A stretch of DNA of 64,000 nt from Tardiphaga sp. vice304 (GCF_007018905.1 NZ_CP041402.1:4638001-4702000); one strand, 5' to 3'; positions 35,022 through 45,303 are shown, counted from the stretch's first letter. Notes: generated by a model not told the origin, from the sequence alone. Numbers and translations: made by a program.

Positions 35022-35993
35022 ATGCCGCCTGGCTTTGCCGTTATCCGCGACTCCACACCCTTGTCCGACATTCCACGCGGGACCGTGGTCGCCATGGGCA
35101 ACTTCGATGGCGTGCATCTCGGCCATCGCGCCGTGATCCAGGCCGCGCTGGACATGGCGAAGCTGCGGGGCACCACGGCGATGGCGGTGACGTTCGAGCC
35201 GCATCCGCGCAGCTATTTCAGCCCGAATACGCCGCAGTTCCGGCTCACCGACGAGACCGGCAAATTGCGGCTGCTGGCAGGGACGGGGCTCGCCGGCGCC
35301 GTCGTCATGACCTTCGACCAGGGCCGCGCCGGCACCCCGGCGCAGGATTTCATTCACCATGACCTGATCGAACGGCTGGGCATCTGCGGCATTGCCGTCG
35401 GTTACGACTTCCATTTCGGCAAGGGCCGCATCGGCTCGCCCAGCCTGCTGGTCGCCGAGGCGCCGCGACTGGGCATCGAGGTCGATGTGCAGCCGCATGT
35501 CGATTTTGCCGATCGCCCGGTGTCCTCCAGCGCGATCCGGGCGGCGCTGGCCGAGGGTCAGATCGACCAGGCCACCAACATGCTCGACGGCCCGTGGTTC
35601 GTCACCGGCGAGGTGATCCATGGCCGCAAGCTCGGCCGCGATCTCGGCTACCCAACCGCCAATATTCGCCTGCCCGACAGTTGCGGCCTCAGGCATGGCG
35701 TCTATGCCGTGCGGGTCGGCCGCGGCGCCGAGCGTTTCGACGCGGTGGCCAGCTTCGGCCGCCGCCCGACCTTCGACAACGGCGCGCCGCTGCTGGAAGT
35801 GTTCCTGTTCGATTTTGCAGGCGACCTGTACGGCCAGACGCTCGACATCGCCTTCATCGCCTTTCTCCGCGGCGAGTTGAAATTCGACGGCATCGAGCCC
35901 TTGATCCGGCAGATGGACGACGACAGCGCCCGCGCCCGCGCCGCCCTTGCCGCAGCGCCGGAGGCGTTTCCGAAGCTGGGCCCCCCAGGCTAG
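35022..35993 (+). CDS. ribF: Bifunctional riboflavin kinase/FAD synthetase
   Basis: The start at the ATG at 35022 (MPPGFAVIRDSTPLSDIPRG) gives 323 residues; an in-frame lead of 41 codons is not family-like. The N-terminal FMN adenylyltransferase has the nucleotidyltransferase motif GNFDGVHLGHRAVIQ and the later VGYDFHFGKGRIG and VSSSAIRAAL. The C-terminal flavokinase has GRKLGRDLGYPTANI and LRHGVYAVRVG. It converts riboflavin to FMN and FAD. It is followed by ileS after 198 bp, and the ribF-ileS-lspA order is widely conserved. Confidence 0.96.
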   Translation: MPPGFAVIRDSTPLSDIPRGTVVAMGNFDGVHLGHRAVIQAALDMAKLRGTTAMAVTFEPHPRSYFSPNTPQFRLTDETGKLRLLAGTGLAGAVVMTFDQGRAGTPAQDFIHHDLIERLGICGIAVGYDFHFGKGRIGSPSLLVAEAPRLGIEVDVQPHVDFADRPVSSSAIRAALAEGQIDQATNMLDGPWFVTGEVIHGRKLGRDLGYPTANIRLPDSCGLRHGVYAVRVGRGAERFDAVASFGRRPTFDNGAPLLEVFLFDFAGDLYGQTLDIAFIAFLRGELKFDGIEPLIRQMDDDSARARAALAAAPEAFPKLGPPG

Positions 35994-36191
35994 CGCAGCC
36001 GGCCGGAGCCTACAGGGCTTTGCGCTTCGCCATCCGGCTGCTATTGAGGGCCGATGTTCGCACGGCGGCCCATATCTCGCATTATCGGCCCGGCTTCCGC
36101 CTGAGCTTTGCTCGGCGCAAGACCGGGACCGTTGCCGTTCGCCGCGCATCTTGCGCGTTTCCTCGCTTTTTCAGCCGAGCCAGAGCCTTTC

Positions 36192-39100
36192 ATGTCCGAC
36201 AAGCCCGCCAAATCCGACGCACCGAAGTCCGACGCCCACGATTATTCCAGCACGCTTTATTTGCCGCAGACCGAGTTTCCGATGCGCGCCGGCCTGCCGC
36301 AGGCCGAGCCGAAGCTGCTGGAGCGCTGGCAGGAGATCGACCTCTACGGCACCCTGCGCAAGCAATCGAAGGGCAAGCCGAAATTCGTGCTGCATGACGG
36401 CCCGCCCTACGCCAATGGCAACATCCATATCGGGCACGCGCTCAACAAGATCCTCAAGGACGTCGTCACCAAGAGCCAGCAGATGCTCGGCTTCGACTCT
36501 AATTACGTGCCGGGCTGGGACTGCCACGGCCTGCCGATCGAATGGAAGATCGAGGAGGAGAACTACCGCTCGAAGGGCAAGCCGAAGCCGGACTTCAAGG
36601 ATTCTGCCGCGATGGTCGCATTCCGCCAGGAATGCCGCGCCTATGCCGGCCGCTGGCTCGACGTGCAGCGCAGCGAATTCAAGCGGCTCGGCATCGTCGG
36701 AGACTGGGACGGCCGCTACGCCACCATGGACTTCTTCGCGGAGGCGCAGATTGCCCGCGAACTGATGAAGTTCGCCGCTAACGGCACGCTGTACCGCGGC
36801 TCCAAGCCGGTGATGTGGAGCGTGGTGGAAAAGACCGCGCTGGCCGAAGCCGAAGTGGAGTACGAGGACTACACGAGCGATACGGTGTGGGTGAAGTTTC
36901 CGGTCAAGGCCGAGTTCGGCCGGCTGGCGAAAGCATCCGTGGTGATCTGGACCACCACGCCGTGGACGCTGCCAGGCAACCGCGCGATCTCGTTCTCCAA
37001 CAAGATTTCCTACGGCCTCTACAAGGTCACCGACGCGCCGGAAGACAACTGGGTGAAGCCCGGCGAACTGCTGATCCTCGCCGATGCGCTGGCCGAGAGC
37101 GTGTTCAAGCAGGCCCGCGTTACCGCCTATGAAAAGAGCGGCGATGTCGACGCCGGCATCCTCGACGCGCTGGAATGCCGCCATCCGCTGGCCGGCCTCA
37201 GTGGCGGCTATGAATTCACCGTGCCGCTGATCGAAGGCGACCATGTCACCGACGATACCGGTACCGGCTTCGTGCACACCGCGCCGGGCCACGGCCGCGA
37301 GGATTTCGAGGCCTGGATGGCGAACGGCCGCCAGCTCGAGGCGCGCGGCATCTCGTCGGTGATCCCCTACACGGTGGATGAAAACGGCGCGCTCACCGAG
37401 CAGGCGCCGGGCTTCGTCGGCGAGCGCGTCATCAACGACAAGGGCGAGAAGGGCGGCGCCAACGAGGCCGTCATCAAGGCTCTGATGGCCGCCGGCATGC
37501 TGCTGGCGCGCTCGCGCCTCAAGCACCAGTATCCGCATTCCTGGCGCTCCAAGAAGCCGATCATCTATCGCAACACGCCGCAGTGGTTCATCGCGATGGA
37601 CAAGGACATCCGCGACGACGGCGTCGCCAAGCCCGCTGACACGCTGCGCCATCGCGCACGCGAGGCCATCAAGGCCACGCAGTGGGTGCCGCCGATGGGC
37701 CAGAACCGTATCAACGGCATGATCAACACCAAGCCCGACTGGGTGATCTCGCGGCAGCGCGCCTGGGGCGTGCCGATCGCGGTGTTCGTGCGCGAGAAGG
37801 GCGACGGCTCCGCCGAGCTGCTGAATGATGCCGCCGTCAACAAGCGCATCGCCGACGCCTTCGAGGCCGAAGGGGCGGACGCGTGGTATGCCGAAGGCGC
37901 GCGCGAGCGTTTCCTCGGCACGCTGTCGAACGAAACCTGGAAGAAGGTCGACGATATCTGCGACGTCTGGTTCGATTCAGGCTCGACCCATGCCTTCGTG
38001 CTGGAAGACCCCGTGCACTTCCCGGGCCTTGCCGGCATCCACCGCAAGGTCGATGGCGGCGCGGACACCGTGATGTATCTGGAAGGCTCCGACCAGCACC
38101 GCGGCTGGTTCCAGTCGTCGCTGCTGGAGAGCTGCGGCACCCGCGGCCGCGCGCCTTACGACGTCGTGCTGACGCACGGCTTCACGCTCGACGAGAACGG
38201 CCGCAAGATGTCGAAATCGGTCGGCAACACCGTCGAACCGCAGAAGGTGATCGCGCAGTCCGGCGCCGACATTTTGCGGCTCTGGGTCTGCGCCACCGAC
38301 TATGCCGACGACCAGCGCATCGGCCCGGAAATCCTCAAGACCACGATCGAGACCTATCGCAAGCTGCGCAACTCGATCCGCTGGATGCTCGGCACGCTCG
38401 CCCACTACAAGCCGGAAGACGCGGTCGCCTTCGCCGACATGCCGGAGCTCGAAAGGCTGATGCTGCACCAGCTCGCGGTTCAGGACGCCGTCGTGCGCGA
38501 GGCCTATACCGGTTACGACTACAAGACTGTGGTCGCCTCGCTGTCGACCTTCATGAACACCGAACTGTCGGCGTTCTATTTCGACATCCGCAAGGACACG
38601 CTGTATTGCGACGCGCCGTCGTCGCTGGCGCGCAAGGCCGCACTCACCACCATCGACCTGCTGTGCAATGCGATCCTGAAATGGCTGGCGCCGATCCTGT
38701 CCTTCACCGCGGAAGAAGCCTGGCGGATGTACCGGCCGGATGCCGAGCCATCCGTGCATCTCACCGAGTTTCCGGAAGGGATTGGCGCCTATCGCAACGA
38801 CGAACTCGCCGTGAAGTGGGCCTCGATCCGCGACGTCCGCCGTGTCGTCACCGGGGCGCTGGAAGTCGAGCGCGCCGCCAAGCGGATCGGTTCCTCGCTG
38901 GAAGCTTCGCCGCTGGTCTACGTCAACGATCCCGCGATCTTCGCAGTGCTCGCCGATATCGATCTGGCCGAAGTGTTCATCACGTCGAATGCCATGATGA
39001 CCAATGACGACGCGCCGGAAGGTGCCTTCGCGCTGCATGACGTGCCAGGCGTCGCGGTCGTGGTCGAGAAGGCCATCGGCACCAAATGCGCGCGGTCCTG

Positions 39101-39200
39101 GAAGATCCTGCCTACGGTGGGCGAGGACAAGGAATATCCCGACGTCACCCCGCGGGATGCTGCGGCGTTGCGCGAATGGAAGAAACTGGGCGTCGGCTAG
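36192..39200 (+). CDS. ileS: Isoleucyl-tRNA synthetase
   Basis: The start at the ATG at 36192 ([20 protein letters not shown]) gives 1002 residues; a frame upstream is open but not family-like. The class Ia HIGH motif is [18 protein letters not shown], and KMSKS is [10 protein letters not shown]. The editing domain (CP1) has [28 protein letters not shown] block is present. The C-terminus stops soon after the anticodon-binding region (REWKKLGVG) without the Cys4 zinc knuckle of E. coli IleRS, as in other Alphaproteobacteria. lspA follows 176 bp later, beyond a repeat element. Confidence 0.97.
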   Translation: MSDKPAKSDAPKSDAHDYSSTLYLPQTEFPMRAGLPQAEPKLLERWQEIDLYGTLRKQSKGKPKFVLHDGPPYANGNIHIGHALNKILKDVVTKSQQMLGFDSNYVPGWDCHGLPIEWKIEEENYRSKGKPKPDFKDSAAMVAFRQECRAYAGRWLDVQRSEFKRLGIVGDWDGRYATMDFFAEAQIARELMKFAANGTLYRGSKPVMWSVVEKTALAEAEVEYEDYTSDTVWVKFPVKAEFGRLAKASVVIWTTTPWTLPGNRAISFSNKISYGLYKVTDAPEDNWVKPGELLILADALAESVFKQARVTAYEKSGDVDAGILDALECRHPLAGLSGGYEFTVPLIEGDHVTDDTGTGFVHTAPGHGREDFEAWMANGRQLEARGISSVIPYTVDENGALTEQAPGFVGERVINDKGEKGGANEAVIKALMAAGMLLARSRLKHQYPHSWRSKKPIIYRNTPQWFIAMDKDIRDDGVAKPADTLRHRAREAIKATQWVPPMGQNRINGMINTKPDWVISRQRAWGVPIAVFVREKGDGSAELLNDAAVNKRIADAFEAEGADAWYAEGARERFLGTLSNETWKKVDDICDVWFDSGSTHAFVLEDPVHFPGLAGIHRKVDGGADTVMYLEGSDQHRGWFQSSLLESCGTRGRAPYDVVLTHGFTLDENGRKMSKSVGNTVEPQKVIAQSGADILRLWVCATDYADDQRIGPEILKTTIETYRKLRNSIRWMLGTLAHYKPEDAVAFADMPELERLMLHQLAVQDAVVREAYTGYDYKTVVASLSTFMNTELSAFYFDIRKDTLYCDAPSSLARKAALTTIDLLCNAILKWLAPILSFTAEEAWRMYRPDAEPSVHLTEFPEGIGAYRNDELAVKWASIRDVRRVVTGALEVERAAKRIGSSLEASPLVYVNDPAIFAVLADIDLAEVFITSNAMMTNDDAPEGAFALHDVPGVAVVVEKAIGTKCARSWKILPTVGEDKEYPDVTPRDAAALREWKKLGVG

Positions 39201-39226
39201 CGATCGTCGCCGCCCGCCAAGTTCAT

Positions 39227-39352
39227 CGTCGTCCCCGCGAAAGCGGGGATCCATAGCCTCCGTCCTCCCGGTTCGGGCTCAGGGTTCGCCATGTCTTTTT
39301 CGCCCGGATTGTTTCGACAGCGTGTATGGGTCGCCGCTTTAGCGGGGACGAC
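39227..39352. repeat. Palindromic repeat, family E ('CGTCGTCCCCGCGAAAGCGGGG' type)
   Basis: It opens CGTCGTCCCCGCGAAAGCGG and closes CGCTTTAGCGGGGACGAC, an imperfect inverted copy. Inner TCCATAGCC / GTGTATGGGT segments are also related. One copy is seen in the window. It separates ileS and lspA and would be transcribed if they share an operon. Confidence 0.75.
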
Positions 39353-39376
39353 ACGGCGTTGTGGGCGGGCGGCGGC

Positions 39377-39880
39377 ATGACGACCTCCCCTGCCCTTCGC
39401 ACCGGCATCCTGGCCGCGCTCGCCACCCTGGTGCTCGATCAGGCGTCGAAGCTCTGGCTCTTGTATGTGTTCGACATTTCCCGCCGCGGCGCGGTGGCGG
39501 TGACGCCGTTCTTCGACCTGGTGCTGGCCTGGAATACCGGCATCTCCTATGGCTGGTTTTCCGATTCCGGCCCCACCGGCCAGGCGGTGCTGATTGCCGT
39601 CAAGGCGCTCGCGGTGGTGGCGCTGGCGGTCTGGATGGCCAAGTCGCAGACCAAACTGGCCACCGTCGCGCTCGGGCTGATCATCGGCGGCGCGATCGGC
39701 AATGCGATCGACCGCTTTGCGTGGGGTGCGGTGGTCGATTTCGCCCTGCTGCACGTCGAAATCGCCGGCAAGACCTACAACTGGTACGTGTTCAACCTCG
39801 CCGATGTCGCCATCGTTGCCGGGGTTGGCGCCCTGCTGTATGACTCCTTCTTCAACGTCCCCGCCGCAAAAGCGCCCTGA
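39377..39880 (+). CDS. lspA: Lipoprotein signal peptidase (signal peptidase II)
   Basis: The start at the ATG at 39377 (MTTSPALRTGILAALATLVL) gives 167 residues; the frame upstream runs through the repeat. Four hydrophobic segments are seen. Both catalytic Asp regions are present: GNAIDRFAWGAVVDFALLH and YVFNLADVAIVAG, preceded by LDQASKLWLL and VLAWNTGISYGWF. It cleaves the signal peptide from diacylglyceryl-modified prolipoproteins after Lgt (3200-4075). It is part of the ileS-lspA-39958-M16-M16 rightward run. Confidence 0.95.
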   Translation: MTTSPALRTGILAALATLVLDQASKLWLLYVFDISRRGAVAVTPFFDLVLAWNTGISYGWFSDSGPTGQAVLIAVKALAVVALAVWMAKSQTKLATVALGLIIGGAIGNAIDRFAWGAVVDFALLHVEIAGKTYNWYVFNLADVAIVAGVGALLYDSFFNVPAAKAP

Positions 39881-39957
39881 TCACGGCCGATACGAACCCC
39901 AAGGGCGAAGCGAGCGGACTGCGCCGGAAACGGCGATCCGCGAGACATTTGAACAGG

Positions 39958-40674
39958 ATGAACCCGATGCGCGAGACCAACACGAGCGTCTCATTGGTGC
40001 ACCCTTCCAACGGACTGAAGCGCAACCTGCGGCTGGCGGTCGCGATGCTCGGTATCGGCCTGGTGATGTCGGCCGGCGTCGCCCGCGCCGCGGACGAGGA
40101 AGACGACTCGTCGTTCGAAGACAAGGTTATCAAGAACATCATGTCGGGCCTTGGCGGCACCAACATGGAAAACCAGGGCATCGACTACCGCGAGCGCTCG
40201 CCGCTGGTGGTACCGCCCAAGATCACGCTGCCGCCGCCGGATGCCACCCCCGCCAACGTGCCGAACTGGCCGAAGGACCCCGACGTCCAGCAGCGCAACG
40301 CCGCGCGCCAGGCCCGTCTGGCCCCGAAGGGCGACCCGCGCGATTACCCCCGCTCGTTGACCCCGAAGGAAATGGAGCTGCAGCGCTCCAGGCCCACCGT
40401 TTCCGAAAGCTCCATTCCCGGCGATCCCAACAAGAACATCGTGTTGAGCCCCTCGCAGCTCGGCTATTCCGGCGGGCTGTTCAAGAACCTGTTCGGCAGC
40501 AGCAACAAGGGCGAGACCGCCGAATTCAAGGGCGAGCCGACGCGCGAGTCGCTGACCCAGCCGCCGGTCGGCTATCAGACGCCGGCCTCCGGCTACGCCT
40601 ATGGCACCGGGCCGAAGGAAGTCCTGCGCAATGCGTCCGAACGCAACATCATGAGCGACAAGCCGCAGCCGTGA
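39958..40674 (+). CDS. Secreted protein of unknown function (beside the M16 pair)
   Basis: The ATG at 39958 gives 238 residues; a TTG at 39949 and an ATG at 39967 are alternative starts. A hydrophobic signal LRLAVAMLGIGLVMSAGVAR is cleaved near ARAADEEDD. The mature protein is Pro-rich and polar, with segments FEDKVIKNIMSGLGGTNMEN, RSPLVVPPKITLPPPDATPA and YPRSLTPKEMELQRSR. No domain is recognised. It sits between lspA and the M16 peptidases, as in related genomes, and may be a periplasmic accessory factor (inference). Confidence 0.75.
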   Translation: MNPMRETNTSVSLVHPSNGLKRNLRLAVAMLGIGLVMSAGVARAADEEDDSSFEDKVIKNIMSGLGGTNMENQGIDYRERSPLVVPPKITLPPPDATPANVPNWPKDPDVQQRNAARQARLAPKGDPRDYPRSLTPKEMELQRSRPTVSESSIPGDPNKNIVLSPSQLGYSGGLFKNLFGSSNKGETAEFKGEPTRESLTQPPVGYQTPASGYAYGTGPKEVLRNASERNIMSDKPQP

Positions 40675-40797
40675 GCCTATCGGGCGCCGCTACGGCGTGA
40701 CTGTTCGTTCCGTACCCCTTGAATTGCCCGTGATCGGCCAACACCTGAAAAGGGTTGGCCGACATTTCTCTGCTGCCGAGGAGCCATTAGCCCCGTC

Positions 40798-42180
40798 ATG
40801 ACCCCCACATCCCGATTGGCCGTGCGCTCCGCCGCGGCGCTGGCGCTTCTGTTCACCCTCGCGCCCGCCGGCGCGCAGACCATCACCGCGCCGCCGCCTG
40901 CCACCTTCACGCTGGGCAACGGGATGCGGGTCGTGGTGATCCCCGACCACCGCACCCCCGTGGTCACGCAGATGGTCTGGTACAAGGTCGGCTCGGCCGA
41001 CGAGACCCCAGGCAAATCCGGCCTCGCGCATTTCCTCGAACATCTGATGTTCAAGGGCACCGCCAAACACCCGGTCGGCGAATTCTCGCAGACCGTGCTG
41101 CGGATCGGCGGCAACGAGAACGCCTTCACCTCCACCGACTATACCGGCTACTTCCAGCGCGTGCCGCGCGACAAGCTCGCCACGATCATGGAGTTCGAGG
41201 CCGACCGCATGACCGGCCTCGTGCTCAAGGACGAGAACGTGCTGCCGGAGCGCGACGTCGTGCTGGAAGAATACAACATGCGCGTCGCCAACAGCCCGGA
41301 CGCGCGTCTGTCCGAGCAGATCATGGCGGCGCTGTATCTCAACCATCCCTACGGTCGCCCAGTGATCGGCTGGCACTCCGAGATCGAGAAGCTGGACCGC
41401 GAGGACGCGCTGGCCTTCTACAAGCGCTTCTACGCCCCGAACAACGCCACTTTGGTGATCGCCGGCGACGTCGACGCCACCGAGATCCGGCCGACCATCG
41501 AGCGCACCTATGGCGCGATTCCGGCACAGCCGGCGATCGGCGCGCCGCGCATCCGCCCGAAGGAGCCGGAGCCCGCCGGTCCGCGCACCGTGACGCTGGC
41601 CGATCCCCGCGTCGAGCAGAACAGCCTGCGCCGCTATTACCTGGTGCCGTCCGCCACCACTGCCGCGGCCGGCGAAAGCCCCGCGCTTGACGTGCTCGCC
41701 CAGTTGATCGGCGGCGGCAGCAATTCGTACCTGTACCGCGCGCTGGTGATCGACAAGCCGCTCGCGATCAATGCCGGCGCCGGCTATCAGGGCACCGCAC
41801 TCGATAACTCGCAGTTCATGATCTCGGCGACCCCGCGCCCCGGCGTCGAATTCGCCGACATCGAAAAGACGATCGATGCCGTGATCGGTGAGGTCGCCAC
41901 CAACGCGGTGCCTGCCGCCGACCTCGAACGCGTCAAGACCCAGCTGGTGGCCGAGGCGATCTACGCGCAGGACAACCAGGCCACGCTGGCGCGCTGGTAT
42001 GGCGCGGCGCTCACCACCGGGCTGTCCGTCGAGGACATCCGCAGCTGGCCGGACCGCGTTAAGGCGGTGACCGCCGCACAGGTCCGCGATGCCGCGCAAA
42101 AATGGCTCGACAAGAAACGTTCGGTCACCGGCTATCTGATCAAGGACACCGCGCCGAAGCGCGAGGAGAAGCGCTCGTGA
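40798..42180 (+). CDS. M16-family zinc metallopeptidase (catalytic member), secreted
   Basis: A 460-residue protein with the signal peptide MTPTSRLAVRSAAALALLFT and cleavage near AGAQT. The inverted zinc motif HxxEH is SGLAHFLEHLMFKG (H78, E81, H82). The downstream Glu ligand region is PERDVVLEEYNMR, and a second M16 domain follows in the C-terminal half (LRRYYLVPSATTAAAGESPA). M16 peptidases often work as a pair, the catalytic one with HxxEH and a partner with the R/Y pair. That partner is the next gene, starting two bases later. Confidence 0.95.
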   Translation: MTPTSRLAVRSAAALALLFTLAPAGAQTITAPPPATFTLGNGMRVVVIPDHRTPVVTQMVWYKVGSADETPGKSGLAHFLEHLMFKGTAKHPVGEFSQTVLRIGGNENAFTSTDYTGYFQRVPRDKLATIMEFEADRMTGLVLKDENVLPERDVVLEEYNMRVANSPDARLSEQIMAALYLNHPYGRPVIGWHSEIEKLDREDALAFYKRFYAPNNATLVIAGDVDATEIRPTIERTYGAIPAQPAIGAPRIRPKEPEPAGPRTVTLADPRVEQNSLRRYYLVPSATTAAAGESPALDVLAQLIGGGSNSYLYRALVIDKPLAINAGAGYQGTALDNSQFMISATPRPGVEFADIEKTIDAVIGEVATNAVPAADLERVKTQLVAEAIYAQDNQATLARWYGAALTTGLSVEDIRSWPDRVKAVTAAQVRDAAQKWLDKKRSVTGYLIKDTAPKREEKRS

Positions 42181-42182
42181 AC

Positions 42183-43544
42183 ATGATCCGCCTCACCCGC
42201 CGCGCGGCGCTAGCTTTCGTCACCACGGTCGCCTTCGCCGGCCTCACCGCCGCCCCCTCGCTTGCCGCGGCCAAGATCCAGCGCCTGGTGTCGCCGGGCG
42301 GCATCGAGGCGTGGTTCGTGCAGGACGCCACCGTGCCCCTGATCGCGATGGAATATGCCTTCGGCGGCGGCGCGGCGCAGGACCCGGCCGACAAGCCCGG
42401 CACCGCCAACATGGTCGCCAGCCTGATGGACGAGGGCGCGGCCGACCTGGACTCCAAGACCTTTCACGAGCGGCTGGAGCGCCGCGCCATCGAGCTCAGC
42501 TACAACGCGCAGCGCGACGCGTTTCGCGGCTCGCTGCGGATGCTGAAGGACCACCGCGACGAGGCCTTCGATCTGTTGCGGCTGTCGCTGTCGCAGCCGC
42601 GTTTCGACGCCGTCGACGTCGAGCGCATCCGTAACCAGGTGCTATCCAATCTGCGCCGCGAGAGCAGCAATCCGAGCTCGATCGCCAGCCGCAAATTCCT
42701 CGAAGTGGCGTTCGGCAGCCATCCCTACAGCCGGCCGTCGAATGGCACGTTGCAAAGCGTGCCGACCATCACCGTCGACGACATCAAGGCCTACAAGAGC
42801 CGCATCATCGCGAAGGACACGCTGAAGATCGCGGTGGTCGGTGACGTCGATCCCGACACGCTCGGCAAGTTGCTCGACCAGACCTTCGGCGGGTTGCCGG
42901 CGAAGGCCGATCTGGTGCCGGTCCCCGAAATCGTCGCGAGCAAGCCGCCGCAGAAAGTGTCCGTCACGCTCGACGTGCCGCAGACGGTAGTGACGTTCGG
43001 CTCGCCCGGCATCAAGCGCGACGACCCGAACTTCATGGCGGCCTATATCGTCAACCACATCCTCAGCGGTGGCACGCTGTCGTCGCGGCTCTATCACGAA
43101 GTGCGCGAGAAGCGCGGCCTGGCCTATGGCGTGTCGGGCTCGCTGCTGTGGATGCAGCATTCCGGCATCTACATCGGCAATACGGCAACCCGCGCCGACC
43201 GCGCCACCGAAACCGTCGACACCGTCGCTTCGGAAGTCAAGCGGATGGCCGAGGAAGGCCCCACGCAGATCGAGCTCGACGAGGCCAAATCCTATCTCAA
43301 GGGCTCGCAGATGCTGGCGCTGGACTCTTCCTCGAAGCTGGCCACCGCGCTGCTGCAGTACCAGATCGACAAGCAGCCGATCGACTACATCGAGAAGCGC
43401 AACGCCGTGGTCGATGCCGTTACGCTCGACCAGGCGAAGGCCGCAGCGAAGAATATCTGGGGCGACGGCCTGCTCACCGTCGTCGTCGGCCGCGCCCCGC
43501 AGGCCGCCGTGGCACCGACCGCGGTGGCACCGAAGGCGAACTGA
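42183..43544 (+). CDS. M16-family peptidase homologue without HxxEH (partner subunit)
   Basis: The ATG at 42183 gives 453 residues; a GTG at 42177 is an alternative and overlaps the preceding stop. The N-terminal signal is RRAALAFVTTVAFAGLTAAP. At the position of HxxEH the sequence is GTANMVASLMDEGAADLDSK, so zinc ligands are missing. The C-terminal half has the substrate-binding arginine/tyrosine motif HEVREKRGLAYGVSGSL. It would form a heterodimer with the upstream gene product in the periplasm (family knowledge and adjacency). Confidence 0.94.
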   Translation: MIRLTRRAALAFVTTVAFAGLTAAPSLAAAKIQRLVSPGGIEAWFVQDATVPLIAMEYAFGGGAAQDPADKPGTANMVASLMDEGAADLDSKTFHERLERRAIELSYNAQRDAFRGSLRMLKDHRDEAFDLLRLSLSQPRFDAVDVERIRNQVLSNLRRESSNPSSIASRKFLEVAFGSHPYSRPSNGTLQSVPTITVDDIKAYKSRIIAKDTLKIAVVGDVDPDTLGKLLDQTFGGLPAKADLVPVPEIVASKPPQKVSVTLDVPQTVVTFGSPGIKRDDPNFMAAYIVNHILSGGTLSSRLYHEVREKRGLAYGVSGSLLWMQHSGIYIGNTATRADRATETVDTVASEVKRMAEEGPTQIELDEAKSYLKGSQMLALDSSSKLATALLQYQIDKQPIDYIEKRNAVVDAVTLDQAKAAAKNIWGDGLLTVVVGRAPQAAVAPTAVAPKAN

Positions 43545-43567
43545 GTTCAGAAGTTACCCCACCACCG

Positions 43568-43683
43568 CCGTCATCCTGAGGCGCGCGCATACTTCATGCG
43601 CGCCTCGAAGGATGGCCGCAACCTCAGCGCCCGCCTCCATCCTTCGAGGCCCGCCGAAGACGGCGGGCGCCTCAGGATGACGG
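43568..43683. repeat. Palindromic repeat, family C ('CCGTCATCCTGAGG' type)
   Basis: It opens CCGTCATCCTGAGGCGCGCG and closes GCGCCTCAGGATGACGG. The inside holds GCGCGCATACTTCATGCGCGC and GCCCGCCGAAGACGGCGGGC hairpins, and TCGAAGGATGG / CCATCCTTCGA. A second copy lies at 50383-50497. It sits between the second M16 gene and arfB. Confidence 0.85.
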
Positions 43684-43770
43684 GGAGTGTGCTTCGGCAA
43701 AGCAAAACTACGCCAAATCCGATATTATGCGATTTGCCGATTCCCGTCCCGGAGATCGCTTTGGTGCCCC

Positions 43771-44190
43771 ATGCTGCGGATCGCGCGAAATCTTTCCATC
43801 GACGAGGACGACATCGAGGTGACGTTCGTGCGCGCGTCGGGTCCCGGCGGGCAGAACGTCAACAAGGTCTCGACCGCGGCGCAACTGCGCTTCGACAGCC
43901 GCAAGCTGGATATCCCCGAGGACATGGCGATCCGGCTGCGCGTCGCGGCCGGCCAGCGCATGACCAAGGACGGCGTGATCGTGATCCACGCCCAGCGCTT
44001 CCGCTCCCAGGATCGTAACCGCGCCGACGCCATCGAGCGGCTCACCGAACTGCTGGCCGAGGCCGCGTTCCGCCCCGTGACGCGGCGGCCGACCAAGCCG
44101 ACTTTGGGCTCGAAGACCCGCCGGCTGGAAGGCAAGAAGCGCCGCAGCGACGTCAAGTCGAAGCGCGGCTCCGGCGGTTACGACGACTGA
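43771..44190 (+). CDS. arfB: Alternative ribosome-rescue factor ArfB (peptidyl-tRNA hydrolase, YaeJ)
   Basis: The 139-residue protein starts at the ATG at 43771 (MLRIARNLSIDEDDIEVTFV). The catalytic GGQ motif is ASGPGGQNVNKVSTAAQLRF, as in release factor domain 3. The C-terminal tail is highly basic (TRRLEGKKRRSDVKSKRG), which inserts into the mRNA entry tunnel of stalled ribosomes. An in-frame longer lead lies partly in the repeat and is ignored. ArfB hydrolyses peptidyl-tRNA on non-stop ribosomes. The downstream hairpin belongs to the opposite strand. Confidence 0.94.
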   Translation: MLRIARNLSIDEDDIEVTFVRASGPGGQNVNKVSTAAQLRFDSRKLDIPEDMAIRLRVAAGQRMTKDGVIVIHAQRFRSQDRNRADAIERLTELLAEAAFRPVTRRPTKPTLGSKTRRLEGKKRRSDVKSKRGSGGYDD

Positions 44191-44201
44191 CGTAGCATTC
44201 G

Positions 44202-44230
44202 AAAACGGCCCTTCCTTGCGGAAGGGCCGT
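44202..44230 (-). terminator. Intrinsic terminator for the leftward gene at 44276-44608
   Basis: ACGGCCCTTCC (44205-44215) pairs perfectly with GGAAGGGCCGT (44220-44230) across a 4-base loop. Reading leftward, the stem is followed by TTTT, as needed for a minus-strand terminator. There is no T-run on the plus strand, so it serves the gene ending at 44276 and may also end arfB transcripts as a hairpin. Confidence 0.85.
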
Positions 44231-44275
44231 GGTCGCGCTCGCGTTGGCCGCGAGCCATCCTGGCGTCAGATCGCG

Positions 44276-44608
44276 CTAATGGCGTTTGGTCGTCGATGCG
44301 GCACCGCCGGCGTCGAGTCCGTTGGGCGCAGCCTCCGGCGCCGCTCGGCCTGTCGCGCCGGCCGTGCCGCGCGCCGTTCCGCCGCTGCCGGAGCCTACCG
44401 TGCCCTTGGTCGCAGCCCCCGCCTTGGCGCCGGGCGTCTGGGCATTCATTTCGGTGTCGGCGCCTCCGGCCGGGCCGCGCTGCATGGCGCCGCCCTGCTG
44501 CGTCATCCCTGAGGGTGGCGTTGTCGATCCGGCGCCCTGCGCCAGAACAGGGCCGGCCAGCATGGCCGAAAGCGTAAAGGCGATCGCCGAAGTTTTCACA
44601 ATCTTCAT
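44276..44608 (-). CDS. Small secreted Gly/Ala/Thr-rich protein
   Basis: The start at the ATG at 44606-44608 is fixed by AGGAGA upstream. The 110-residue product has the signal peptide MKIVKTSAIAFTLSAMLAGP, cleaved near LAQGAGST. The mature part is low-complexity, with stretches such as GGAMQRGPAGGADTEM and KGTVGSGSGGTARGTAGATG, and no cysteines. Function is unknown. It resembles small periplasmic hypothetical proteins of the Bradyrhizobium group. The gene has its own intrinsic terminator. Confidence 0.75.
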   Translation of the reverse strand: MKIVKTSAIAFTLSAMLAGPVLAQGAGSTTPPSGMTQQGGAMQRGPAGGADTEMNAQTPGAKAGAATKGTVGSGSGGTARGTAGATGRAAPEAAPNGLDAGGAASTTKRH

Positions 44609-44904
44609 TCGATTCTCCTGGGTTGGTCGCGCGAGGACAGTGCCGCAGAAATTGCGCCGCCCACCGGTGGCGGGACCGTCGATCGCACGAGCATGTCTTG
44701 CGGGCGACGCAAGGCTCAAGGAAGTCCCCGCATGTGTCCGCAGTGCAGACAGGATGCGGTCATTGCGCGACGGTTTGCCCGGCTGCGTCATATATGCGGC
44801 GAAGCCCCCGCCGGCCGACGCTGGTTTGTTCGCTCCGACAACAGCCCGCTACTACCACTGCGGTCGCGCCGCGACCTAGGCTCTGCGCCATGAACGGTGA
44901 TATC

Positions 44905-45303
44905 ATGATGCGGCGCACCCTCTTTCCGACGATGCTGACATTTCTCAGCGCAGTGCTGACGATCGACGTGGCCGTCGCGCAGATGGCGCTGCCATCGGCC
45001 AAGCCGCTCGATGACGCCGCTTTGTTCAAGCAGCAATGCGCCACCTGTCACACCACCAATCTGAGCGACCCGCCGCGTCAGGGACCGGCCTTGCACAAGG
45101 TCGTCGGCCGCGAGGCCGGCAAGCAGGACGGCTTTCGCTACTCGCCGGCGCTGGCGCAGGCGCATTTCGTCTGGGACGAAAGCCGGCTCGATGCCTGGCT
45201 CACCAATCCGCAGGCGGTCGTCGCCGGCAGCAGCATGGCCTACCGCCAGTCGAAGCCGGAGATTCGCGCCGCCGTGATTAACTATCTCAAGGGACTGAAC
45301 TGA
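44905..45303 (+). CDS. Class I c-type cytochrome, periplasmic
   Basis: The start is probably the ATG at 44905 (MMRRTLFPTMLTFLSAVLTI), 132 residues; an in-frame ATG at 44890 adds five. The signal peptide ends near VAVAQMALP. Heme attachment is CATCHTTNLS, with the typical proximal His. The distal region has AGSSMAYRQSKPEIRAAV, where the M-x-Y/Y-R block resembles cytochrome c class I Met ligand loops. It could accept electrons from the GMC dehydrogenase encoded three genes downstream. The VOC gene begins immediately after the stop. Confidence 0.88.
   Translation: MMRRTLFPTMLTFLSAVLTIDVAVAQMALPSAKPLDDAALFKQQCATCHTTNLSDPPRQGPALHKVVGREAGKQDGFRYSPALAQAHFVWDESRLDAWLTNPQAVVAGSSMAYRQSKPEIRAAVINYLKGLN

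Noticed and set aside
44202..44230. Terminator for arfB on the plus strand
   Set aside because: The T-run is present only in the leftward direction, so the element was assigned to the gene at 44276-44608.
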